6,701 bases of DNA, from positions 1 to 6,701 of the forward strand of contig VSPV01000132.1 in NCBI GenBank assembly GCA_009775605.1, read 5' to 3'. This document shows positions 1 to 5,669 of the stretch, piece by piece. The first letter of the stretch is position 1; each line of letters begins with the position of its first letter. The position numbers and the translations under genes are program-made. A model generated the notes under the pieces. The model saw nothing but the letters and a program-made list of their open reading frames with translations. It was not told the DNA's origin and searched no databases. The stretch comes from Paramuribaculum sp. GTDB taxonomy: Bacteria > Bacteroidota > Bacteroidia > Bacteroidales > Muribaculaceae.

Positions 1-42
1 CGCTCAAAAATTAAACGAAAACATAGGTGTTGCATTTATAAC

Positions 43-396
43 TTGAATCCACCTTTTAATTCAACCAACGGGTTAATCTCAATGGCAATTCTTTGCCTCG
101 TCATGCTCAGCGCTTCGGCTGAAATCAGGTATCAGAGCATCAACAATATCAAGGGAACAAATATTGTTCTTATTGATAGAAAGGCGCCATCATCGGTAGA
201 AGTCACAGATGCGGTGTTATCCAATAACGGGGAGATATATCCGGCCAAACAGATAAGATGTGACTTGGAAGATGGAGTAGCCACGTATAAATTGAAATTC
301 AAGCGTCTCACGGTTTTCAAGGACTGCAAGGTGATTCTCACCGTCAATGGAAAGAAGGTGACTGTTGACATACAGCGTGAGATGGAACGCAGGTGA
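43..396 (+). CDS. Small hypothetical exported protein
   Basis: Function not recognised. From the TTG at 43 the product is 117 residues. A hydrophobic stretch at residues 11-26, ending in Ala-Ser-Ala, looks like a signal peptide cleaved before Glu27, so the mature protein would lie outside the cytoplasm (inference). The mature part of about 90 residues alternates hydrophobic and polar positions, suggesting a small beta-sandwich, and has two cysteines (73 and 95) that could pair. The C-terminus is basic (Arg-Glu-Met-Glu-Arg-Arg). The start is uncertain: an in-frame ATG at 82 gives a very short signal with no positive charge, and the frame is open to the left edge of the window, where Lys/Arg codons occur, so the true start may lie outside. 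The gene is visibly more AT-rich than the genes to its right. A terminator follows its stop by about 45 bp, so it is not in the same transcript as the regulator downstream. Confidence 0.55.
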   Translation: MNPPFNSTNGLISMAILCLVMLSASAEIRYQSINNIKGTNIVLIDRKAPSSVEVTDAVLSNNGEIYPAKQIRCDLEDGVATYKLKFKRLTVFKDCKVILTVNGKKVTVDIQREMERR

Positions 397-441
397 TTCC
401 ACACCGCGCCATTTTCTGAAATTAACGTATTTTTTAGGTGG

Positions 442-476
442 GTCGCGGCAATTATCTTGCTGCGGCTTTACTTTTT
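442..476 (+). terminator. Intrinsic terminator after the small exported-protein gene
   Basis: Bases 442-451 pair with 457-466 in a 10-bp stem (eight Watson-Crick and two G-T pairs) around a 5-base loop. The T-rich run TTTACTTTTT follows at 467-476. It lies 45 bp after the stop at 396 and just before the next promoter, as expected for the end of a transcript. Confidence 0.65.
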
Positions 477-486
477 AAAGTTTTTA

Positions 487-516
487 TTGGAGATTGGGAT
501 AATATGTTTAACTTTG
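487..516 (+). promoter_or_regulatory. Bacteroidetes-type promoter for the regulator-helicase unit
   Basis: TAACTTTG at 509-516 is an exact match to the Bacteroidetes -7 consensus TAnnTTTG. ATTG ending at 489 gives a -33 TTG with a 19-base spacer. Transcription would begin near 521-524, leaving an untranslated leader of about 75 bases before the ATG at 597. An SD-like AAGG (587-590) lies 6 bases before that ATG. Confidence 0.65.
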
Positions 517-550
517 TGAAATCACTCCCTGCTGAGTGAAAAGAAGCACA

Positions 551-576
551 GGTACGGTACAGTACTCGCAAGGTAC
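551..576 (+). repeat. GGTAC pentamer repeats in the regulator leader
   Basis: Three tandem pentamers (GGTAC, GGTAC, AGTAC) occupy 551-565, and a fourth GGTAC lies at 572-576. GTAC is its own reverse complement, so the block is a cluster of small palindromes. It sits in the predicted 5' leader, 20 to 45 bases before the ATG. A role as operator or RNA structure is only a guess. Confidence 0.4.
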
Positions 577-596
577 AATAATTTCTAAGGTAAAGA

Positions 597-1295
597 ATGA
601 TAAAGGATGCGCTTGAAAAGGTGATTAGCGAGGATTTGTCGGAAGTCTGGACATTGCTTGACGGCGATGAGAAACGAAAGATTACCGACAGTTTCACTCT
701 GCATCATTTCAAAAAAAACCAGATAATCTATGCCGAGCATGAGGATCCGGAATATCTCTGGTGTCTTCTCAAGGGCAAGGCCAAACTGCACAAGGATGGT
801 GTGGGCGGCCGTCAGCAGATATTGAGGCTCATCAGGCCGGTGCAATATTTCGGTTACCGCGCTTATTTCGCCGGGGAACCTTACGTGTCGAGCGCCACGG
901 CCATGGAACCTTCTGTTCTCGGCGCTGTCCCAATGAGAATTGTCTCCGACCTGATTGACAGCAACAAGGCCGTCGCCTGGTTTTTCATCCACGAGCTTTC
1001 ACACAACCTCGGCAGCTCTGACACCCGCATTGTGAATCTCACGCAAAAGCATATCCGCGGACGTCTGGCCGAGGCCATCACCGTGCTCCGTGACCATTAC
1101 GGATACGAGGACGACGGAATCACCCTTCGTGTGTATATGGCCCGTGAGGATCTCGCTAACCTTTCAAACATGACCACTTCAAACGCCATCCGCACTCTTA
1201 CCGCATTCGTAAACGAGAAGATAATAGTGGTGGATGGGCGCCAGATAAAGATAATCAACGAACCACAGCTCCGCAAAATCAGCAAATACGGCTGA
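597..1295 (+). CDS. Crp/Fnr family transcriptional regulator
   Basis: A 232-residue cytoplasmic DNA-binding regulator, a usual length for the family. Residues about 18-115 form the cyclic-nucleotide-binding-like beta-roll, with the Gly-Glu pair at 93-94 in the effector pocket. A long dimerisation helix spans about 120-165. A winged helix-turn-helix covers about 178-222, with the recognition helix near 193-206. Two features argue against classic CRP or FNR. The arginine that normally follows the Gly-Glu loop and binds the cAMP phosphate is replaced in the Tyr-Val-Ser-Ser-Ala-Thr-Ala segment (96-102). There is also no N-terminal cysteine cluster for an iron-sulfur centre (the only Cys is residue 56). 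The effector is therefore unknown. In the recognition helix the Glu used to read TTGA half-sites aligns with Ser195, while Arg199 is kept. The gene has its own promoter and is followed after 16 bp by the helicase gene, so the two are probably co-transcribed. Confidence 0.9.
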   Translation: MIKDALEKVISEDLSEVWTLLDGDEKRKITDSFTLHHFKKNQIIYAEHEDPEYLWCLLKGKAKLHKDGVGGRQQILRLIRPVQYFGYRAYFAGEPYVSSATAMEPSVLGAVPMRIVSDLIDSNKAVAWFFIHELSHNLGSSDTRIVNLTQKHIRGRLAEAITVLRDHYGYEDDGITLRVYMAREDLANLSNMTTSNAIRTLTAFVNEKIIVVDGRQIKIINEPQLRKISKYG

Positions 1296-1311
1296 TTCTA
1301 TCCTCACTCCT

Positions 1312-2640
1312 ATGGAAATCAACCAACAGACCCTTGGCCCCGTGCTTCAGCGCATGGGTTTTGACTCACTTACGCCCATGCAGCTTAAGGCTGCGGAGGC
1401 CGACACACGCCGGTTGCAGCTCATAGCTCCCACCGGCACCGGAAAGACTTTCGCCTTCACCCTTGCCGCTATGCGCAATATGGCGGCTCCCGGGAGCGGA
1501 GTGTCTGTAATAGTCATAGCCCCCTCGCGTGAGCTCGTGATTCAGGTAGCCGAGGTGATGCGGCGTGCTTTCGGGCCGGAATATAAGACTGTGGCTTTCT
1601 ACGGCGGACATTCGATGACCGACGAAAAGAATGCCCTTTCTCCCGCTCCTGATATAATAGTGGCTACACCGGGACGTCTTCTCGACCATTTCAAGCGCGG
1701 CCAACTCGATGCCCCGGGGCTTAAGACGCTGGTGATTGATGAATACGACAAGTGTCTTGAATTGGGTTTCGAGGGCGAGATGCGCCGTATATGTTCGCGT
1801 CTGCCGCTGAAAAATGCTGCTATTGTGCTTACATCGGCCACCCGGATAGCAGAAATTCCTCCATATCTTCCCATGAAGGATTCGGTGATAATCGACATGG
1901 CAGGGGAGGGGTCGCCGCGCTCGCGCATGGAGGTGGTTGAGGTGCCTTCGTTTGACCGCGACAAGCTCGCCACTCTCACATCCCTCTTAGGAAGCATAGA
2001 AAAGGGTGCGCGCAGCATCATTTTCGTGAATCATCGCGAAAGCGCCGAGCGGGTCTGGAATCATCTCAGGAAGCTCGGGGTTGCGGCGGGACTGTATCAC
2101 GGGGGCCTGGACCAGGACCAGCGCGCGACGGCCGTGGACCTGTTTACCAACGGTACCACTCCGGTGCTTGTGGCCACCGACCTCGCGGCGCGTGGTCTGG
2201 ACGTGGAGCAGGTTGAGAACGTGATTCATTACCATCTGCCTGTCGACGAGCAGGCGTGGACTCACCGTAATGGCCGTACGGCCCGCGTGGATGCCCGCGG
2301 CACCGTTTATGTGATAGTGACAGAGGGAGAGAATATTCCGGAGTATATTGATTTCGACCGGCAATACATTCCTGATTCTGACGCGCGCCCCAAGGCCGGA
2401 AGCGCTGTTGCCACCCTTTATGTGGCAGCCGGGAAAAAGGAGAAGATTTCGCGTGGCGACATTGTGGGTTTCCTCATCAAGAACGCGCAGCTTGAGTCGG
2501 CAGAGATAGGCCGCATAGCCTTGCGCGACCACAGCGCGCTTGTGGCAGTGCCGGCTGAAAAGGCCGCTATGATTCTTAAAGCGGTTGAGCCGTGCAAGCT
2601 CAAAGGCAAGAAGATAAAGATAAGCCGGGTGAAAGTGTAA
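1312..2640 (+). CDS. DEAD-box RNA helicase, DbpA-like
   Basis: An ATP-dependent RNA helicase of 442 residues with two RecA-like domains and a C-terminal RNA-binding domain. Visible motifs are the Q motif (GF at 16-17, TPMQ at 21-24), motif I APTGTGKT (39-46), motif Ia APSREL (70-75), GG (98-99), Ib ATPGRLLDH (118-126), II DEYD (143-146), III SAT (175-177), IV IIFVNHR (236-242), V VATDLAARGLDV (287-298) and VI HRNGRTAR (318-325). Residues about 364-440 resemble the DbpA/CsdA RNA-binding domain that recognises 23S rRNA in E. coli DbpA, which suggests a role in ribosome assembly or RNA remodelling (inference). The third residue of motif II is Tyr instead of Ala, but the catalytic Asp-Glu pair and final Asp are kept, so ATPase activity is likely intact. 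The N-terminus is short, without the aromatic residue that usually precedes the Q motif. It lies 16 bp after the regulator gene with no promoter in the gap. Confidence 0.93.
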   Translation: MEINQQTLGPVLQRMGFDSLTPMQLKAAEADTRRLQLIAPTGTGKTFAFTLAAMRNMAAPGSGVSVIVIAPSRELVIQVAEVMRRAFGPEYKTVAFYGGHSMTDEKNALSPAPDIIVATPGRLLDHFKRGQLDAPGLKTLVIDEYDKCLELGFEGEMRRICSRLPLKNAAIVLTSATRIAEIPPYLPMKDSVIIDMAGEGSPRSRMEVVEVPSFDRDKLATLTSLLGSIEKGARSIIFVNHRESAERVWNHLRKLGVAAGLYHGGLDQDQRATAVDLFTNGTTPVLVATDLAARGLDVEQVENVIHYHLPVDEQAWTHRNGRTARVDARGTVYVIVTEGENIPEYIDFDRQYIPDSDARPKAGSAVATLYVAAGKKEKISRGDIVGFLIKNAQLESAEIGRIALRDHSALVAVPAEKAAMILKAVEPCKLKGKKIKISRVKV

Positions 2641-2674
2641 GGCGCGCACACTGACCCTGAAAATGTGCCATAGG

Positions 2675-2805
2675 TTAAGTAACTGTTAAAAGTTACAAAA
2701 ATCAAAAGTTTTAATTACATTTGCATAACGGCGTCGCGCTCCATGGCGTGGCGTCTGTCGATAACCGATGTTTATCACGCAATTATTGAAACTGATTAAG
2801 TAACT
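2675..2805 (+). repeat. Pair of identical 10-bp direct repeats flanking the oxidoreductase leader
   Basis: TTAAGTAACT occurs at 2675-2684 and again at 2796-2805, 121 bp apart. The left copy starts upstream of the predicted promoter, where GTAACT (2679-2684) also forms an inverted repeat with AGTTAC (2691-2696). The right copy ends 9 bases before the delta-subunit ATG. This could be a paired regulator site, but chance in AT-rich DNA is possible. Confidence 0.35.
2693..2723 (+). promoter_or_regulatory. Promoter of the 2-oxoacid oxidoreductase operon
   Basis: TACATTTG at 2716-2723 matches the -7 consensus TAnnTTTG exactly. The -33 position has only a weak TTAC (2693-2696, 19-base spacer). Transcription would start near 2730, giving a leader of about 85 bases. 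An inverted repeat GTAACT/AGTTAC (2679-2684 and 2691-2696) overlaps the -33 region and could be an operator. Confidence 0.55.
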
Positions 2806-2814
2806 TATTGTAAT

Positions 2815-3045
2815 ATGGCAAAAGTATACGGAGCCGTAGAAATCAACTCTGAGCGGTGCAAAGGGTGCGACCTTTGCGTTGTGGCTTGTCCGGCCGATGT
2901 GCTTGGCCTTCAGCCTAAGGAAGTTAATAATAAAGGATACCATTTCGCTTACGCCGCGGCACCCGAGAATTGCATCGGTTGCGCGGCGTGTGCCACTGTG
3001 TGCCCCGACGGGTGCATAGAGGTGTATCGTGTGGTTGAAAAATAA
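2815..3045 (+). CDS. 2-oxoacid:ferredoxin oxidoreductase delta subunit (2x[4Fe-4S])
   Basis: A 76-residue ferredoxin-like electron-transfer subunit. It has two CX2CX2CX3CP cluster motifs: Cys15, 18, 21, 25 (CKGCDLCVVACP) and Cys53, 56, 59, 63 (CIGCAACATVCP). Each binds one [4Fe-4S] cluster, and an extra Cys67 follows. The spacer of about 27 residues between motifs and the leading Val-Glu-Ile-Asn segment are typical of the KorD/OorD/VorD subunit, which passes electrons from the TPP/cluster core to free ferredoxin. It is first in a four-gene operon with alpha, beta and gamma following, the same order as oorDABC. Its gap to alpha (57 bp) is the longest in the operon and contains a hairpin. The start at 2815 is preceded by an A/T-rich leader without a clear Shine-Dalgarno site, normal for Bacteroidetes. 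Confidence 0.93.
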   Translation: MAKVYGAVEINSERCKGCDLCVVACPADVLGLQPKEVNNKGYHFAYAAAPENCIGCAACATVCPDGCIEVYRVVEK

Positions 3046-3073
3046 AGTCTGCGCCGCAGCGTCGGCACGGACT
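3046..3073 (+). other. Intercistronic hairpin between delta and alpha subunits
   Basis: Bases 3046-3056 pair with 3063-3073 around the loop CAGCGT. There are nine Watson-Crick pairs, one G-T pair and one C/A mismatch. The stem starts at the base after the delta stop codon. No T-run follows, so it is unlikely to be a full terminator. It could protect or process the mRNA or tune expression of delta against alpha-beta-gamma (inference). Confidence 0.45.
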
Positions 3074-3102
3074 GCATTCACTGACAGAAATCAACACTGA
3101 AT

Positions 3103-4194
3103 ATGAAAGAAGAAGTTAGACTGATGAAAGGCAACGAGGCCATAGCCCACGCGGCTGTGCGCTACGGTGCCGACGGCTATTTCGGCTATCCCATCACTCC
3201 GCAGAGCGAGGTGCTGGAGACACTCGAGGCGCTCATGCCGTGGGAGACCACAGGCATGGTGGTGCTTCAGGCCGAAAGCGAAGTCGCATCTATAAATATG
3301 GTTTATGGAGGAGCCGCCACGGGAAAAGCCGTGATGACCTCCTCGTCAAGCCCCGGCATAAGCCTCATGCAGGAAGGCCTTTCCTATATCGCCGCGGGCG
3401 AATTGCCCTGTCTGGTGGTGAACGTGATGCGCGGAGGTCCCGGCCTCGGCACAATCCATCCTTCGCAGAGCGATTATTTCCAGGCTACCCGCGGTGGTGG
3501 CCACGGCGACTATCACTTCATTGTGCTCGCGCCGGCAACGGTGCAGGAGATGGCCGACTTCGTGGGCCTCGGCTTTGACCTTGCCTTCAAATACCGCACT
3601 CCGGCCATGCTTCTTGCCGACGGCATAGTGGGCCAGATGATGGAGAAAGTGGTGCTTCCTCCGCAGCGTCCCCGCCGCACGGAGCGCGAAGTGATAGAGC
3701 AGTGCCCGTGGGCGGTAACGGGCCGTCCGTCCACCCGCAAGCCTAATATAATGACCACTCTGGAGCTTGACAGCTACAAGATGGAGGAAAACAACCGCCG
3801 CTTCCAGCAGACCTACGCCCTTATAGAGCAGAACGAAGTGAGATACGAGGAGTATTTTACCGACGATGCCGAATATCTGATAGTGGCTTTCGGCTCCATA
3901 GCCCGTATCTGCCTCAAGGCAATAGAGGACGCGCGCGCAGCCGGCCTGAAAGTAGGCCTGATTCGTCCGATTACCCTCTGGCCGTTCCCTTACGCTCCTA
4001 TCAGCGAGATGTCTCGCAAGGTGAAGGGTATACTGACTGTAGAGCTTAATGCCGGACAGATGATTCAGGACGTGCGTCTTGCCACGGAAGGTCGTGTACC
4101 GGTATGGCATTTCGGACGTATGGGCGGTATCGTGCCCAATCCGCAGGAAGTGCTCGACGCCCTGAACGCCGACATAGCTTCTCTTAACAAATAA
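3103..4194 (+). CDS. vorB: 2-oxoacid:ferredoxin oxidoreductase alpha subunit, VorB type
   Basis: The 363-residue alpha subunit of a four-subunit 2-oxoacid:ferredoxin oxidoreductase (2-oxoacid + CoA + oxidised ferredoxin to acyl-CoA + CO2 + reduced ferredoxin, reversible). The N-terminal pyrimidine-binding domain carries GYPITPQSE (28-36), whose Thr32 lies near the thiamine/substrate site. It then has QAESEVASINMVYGGAATGK (56-75) and the RGGPGLGTIHPSQSDY stretch (110-125) followed by GGGHGDYHF (131-139). The C-terminal transketolase-like domain has GLIRPITLWPFP (281-296, in the segment AGLKVGLIRPITLWPFP) and VELNAGQM (313-320). The length and the GGPGLG stretch resemble proteins annotated as 3-methyl-2-oxobutanoate dehydrogenase subunit VorB. 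It is shorter than the gamma-alpha fused KorA. Annotation of this family as branched-chain or 2-oxoglutarate enzyme is inconsistent, so the substrate is not certain. Beta follows after 25 bp. Confidence 0.9.
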   Translation: MKEEVRLMKGNEAIAHAAVRYGADGYFGYPITPQSEVLETLEALMPWETTGMVVLQAESEVASINMVYGGAATGKAVMTSSSSPGISLMQEGLSYIAAGELPCLVVNVMRGGPGLGTIHPSQSDYFQATRGGGHGDYHFIVLAPATVQEMADFVGLGFDLAFKYRTPAMLLADGIVGQMMEKVVLPPQRPRRTEREVIEQCPWAVTGRPSTRKPNIMTTLELDSYKMEENNRRFQQTYALIEQNEVRYEEYFTDDAEYLIVAFGSIARICLKAIEDARAAGLKVGLIRPITLWPFPYAPISEMSRKVKGILTVELNAGQMIQDVRLATEGRVPVWHFGRMGGIVPNPQEVLDALNADIASLNK

Positions 4195-4219
4195 ATTCCA
4201 TTCATTTCAACATACTACA

Positions 4220-4990
4220 ATGAAACAGGAAGAAATCAAGCGCCCGGAGAACAAAGTCTACTCCAAGCCGGCGTTGCTGAACGACAATCCCATGCACTAC
4301 TGCCCCGGCTGCAGCCACGGTGTGGTCCATAAACTTGTGGCAGAAGTTATAGAGGAGATGGGAGCCGAACACATCGCTATCGGCGTCGCTCCGGTGGGAT
4401 GCGCCGTATTCGCATATAACTATATAGATATTGACTGGATAGAGGCCGCTCACGGCCGCGCTCCCGCCGTGGCCACCGCTGCCAAGCGCCTTAATCCCGA
4501 CCGTCTGGTGTTCACCTATCAGGGTGACGGCGACCTTGCCGCCATAGGCACCGCCGAGACTATCCATGCCGCCAACCGCGGCGAGAATATCGCCATTATC
4601 TTTATAAACAATGCCATTTACGGCATGACCGGCGGCCAGATGGCTCCCACCACTCTCGAAGGGCAGGTGACAGCCACTACACCTTATGGGCGCCGCGTGG
4701 ACCTCAATGGCTATCCCATAAAGATTTCCGACCTTCTTTCGCAGCTCGACGGCACTTGCTTTGTGACCCGTCAGGCTGTCCATACTCCTGCGGCCGTGCG
4801 CAAGGCCAAAGCCGCCATACGCAAGGCTTTTGAGAACTCCATGGCCGGCAAGGGAACATCGGTTGTGGAAATCGTGAGCACGTGCAACAGCGGCTGGAAG
4901 CTCTCGCCCGCCAAGGCCAACGAGTGGATGGTCAGCAATATGTTTGAGAAGTATCCTCTTGGAGATATTAAAAACACCGTCAGCAAATGA
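4220..4990 (+). CDS. 2-oxoacid:ferredoxin oxidoreductase beta subunit (TPP-binding)
   Basis: A 256-residue catalytic beta subunit that binds thiamine pyrophosphate and, in this enzyme family, the proximal [4Fe-4S] cluster. The TPP/Mg motif begins with GDGDLAAIG (102-110) and ends with the Asn pair at 130-131, followed by AIYGMTGGQ (132-140). Cluster ligands are probably Cys28 and Cys31 (CPGC in YCPGCSHG), Cys61 (VGCAVF) and Cys222 (STCNSGW), matching the four-cysteine pattern of pyruvate:ferredoxin oxidoreductase, so it looks fully functional. NCBI-style names would be thiamine pyrophosphate-dependent enzyme or 2-oxoglutarate oxidoreductase beta. It sits 25 bp after alpha, and its stop codon overlaps the gamma start in ATGA, which implies translational coupling of the two subunits. 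Confidence 0.93.
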   Translation: MKQEEIKRPENKVYSKPALLNDNPMHYCPGCSHGVVHKLVAEVIEEMGAEHIAIGVAPVGCAVFAYNYIDIDWIEAAHGRAPAVATAAKRLNPDRLVFTYQGDGDLAAIGTAETIHAANRGENIAIIFINNAIYGMTGGQMAPTTLEGQVTATTPYGRRVDLNGYPIKISDLLSQLDGTCFVTRQAVHTPAAVRKAKAAIRKAFENSMAGKGTSVVEIVSTCNSGWKLSPAKANEWMVSNMFEKYPLGDIKNTVSK

Positions 4991-5526
4991 AAAGAGAAAT
5001 TATTATAGCCGGTTTCGGCGGCCAGGGAGTGCTTTCAATGGGAAAGATTCTGGCATACGCCGGCCTTATTGACGATCTGGAGATTACCTGGATGCCCTCT
5101 TACGGGCCCGAACAGCGTGGCGGTACGGCCAATGTCACCGTTGTGCTTTCCGACCGCGCCATCAGCTCGCCTGTGCTCGACAGCTACGACGTGGCAGTGA
5201 TTCTCAACCAGCAGAGCCTCGACAAGTTCGAGAGCAAGGTGAAACCCGGAGGAGTCCTGATTTACGACCCGTATGGCATCCACCGTCTTCCGGAGCGCAC
5301 CGATATCAAGGTGTATCCTGTGGAGGCAATGGAAGCAACCTTCGGCATGAAGAGCGCCAAGAGCTATAACATGGTAGTGCTCGGCGCGCTTCTGAAAATC
5401 GACCCGCTGGTTTCGGTTGATTCCGTGATGCTTGGCCTTAAAAAGACACTTCCCGAGCGTCACCACCATCTTCTTCCCGCCAACCGCGAGGCCATAATGA
5501 AAGGCAAGGAGCTGGTGGCAGAGTAA
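4987..5526 (+). CDS. 2-oxoacid:ferredoxin oxidoreductase gamma subunit
   Basis: A 179-residue gamma subunit, the usual length for the unfused form (about 180). It has the N-terminal glycine-rich GFGGQGV (9-15) and the family signature YGPEQRGGTANV (39-50). In related enzymes this domain contributes to CoA handling and to the alpha-beta interface. Other visible features are a Tyr-Asp-Pro-Tyr-Gly segment (93-97), SYNMVVLGAL (126-135) and a His triplet near the C-terminus (159-161), in the region where many homologues have conserved residues. The ATG overlaps the beta stop codon by 4 bases (ATGA). It is the last gene of the operon. The sequence after it has T-rich runs but no good stem, so transcripts may read on towards the ferredoxin gene. 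Confidence 0.92.
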   Translation: MKREIIIAGFGGQGVLSMGKILAYAGLIDDLEITWMPSYGPEQRGGTANVTVVLSDRAISSPVLDSYDVAVILNQQSLDKFESKVKPGGVLIYDPYGIHRLPERTDIKVYPVEAMEATFGMKSAKSYNMVVLGALLKIDPLVSVDSVMLGLKKTLPERHHHLLPANREAIMKGKELVAE

Positions 5527-5614
5527 TGACGGCAGCTGCGGACAGACGCTCCGGAATAAGCATATTTTTAAATCATTTTTCCTGCAAAATGGAGAATGAA
5601 TCAAAATAAACTCT

Positions 5615-5622
5615 TATTTTTG
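5615..5622 (+). promoter_or_regulatory. Promoter of the small ferredoxin gene
   Basis: TATTTTTG at 5615-5622 matches TAnnTTTG and is followed by CA. No good -33 TTTG lies at the usual distance. Transcription would start near 5629, leaving an A/T-rich leader of about 40 bases, typical of strongly translated Bacteroidetes genes. Inverted repeats TGCAAAA (5583-5589) with TTTTGCA (5618-5624) and GAATGAA (5594-5600) with TTCATTC (5634-5640) surround the element. Confidence 0.5.
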
Positions 5623-5669
5623 CACATACTTTGTTCATTCGTTTAATATAAAAATTAATTATTAAAACT

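Noticed and set aside
1987..2649. 220-codon minus-strand frame over the helicase gene
   Set aside because: The plus-strand frame has every helicase motif; the antisense product shows no domain and has no promoter.
2646..2668. GCACA/TGTGC inverted repeat after the helicase as a terminator
   Set aside because: The stem is only 5 bp, the loop 13 bases, and no T-run follows.
2786..2799. TTGA-N6-TTAA, similar to a Crp/Fnr box, upstream of the delta subunit
   Set aside because: It has one mismatch to TTGA-N6-TCAA, lies downstream of the predicted transcription start, and the local regulator lacks the Glu that reads TTGA.
2724..2814. Riboswitch or structured RNA in the oxidoreductase leader
   Set aside because: The leader is only about 85 bases and shows no known riboswitch core or strong multi-helix pairing by eye.
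3346..4110. 254-codon minus-strand frame over the alpha-subunit gene
   Set aside because: It is an antisense shadow of a clearly conserved enzyme gene, with a His/Arg/Leu-rich composition typical of such shadows.
5537..5579. Possible terminator after the gamma subunit
   Set aside because: T-rich runs exist (5563-5569 and 5574-5579), but the only stem nearby is CGGA/TCCG (4 bp) and it is not adjacent to them.
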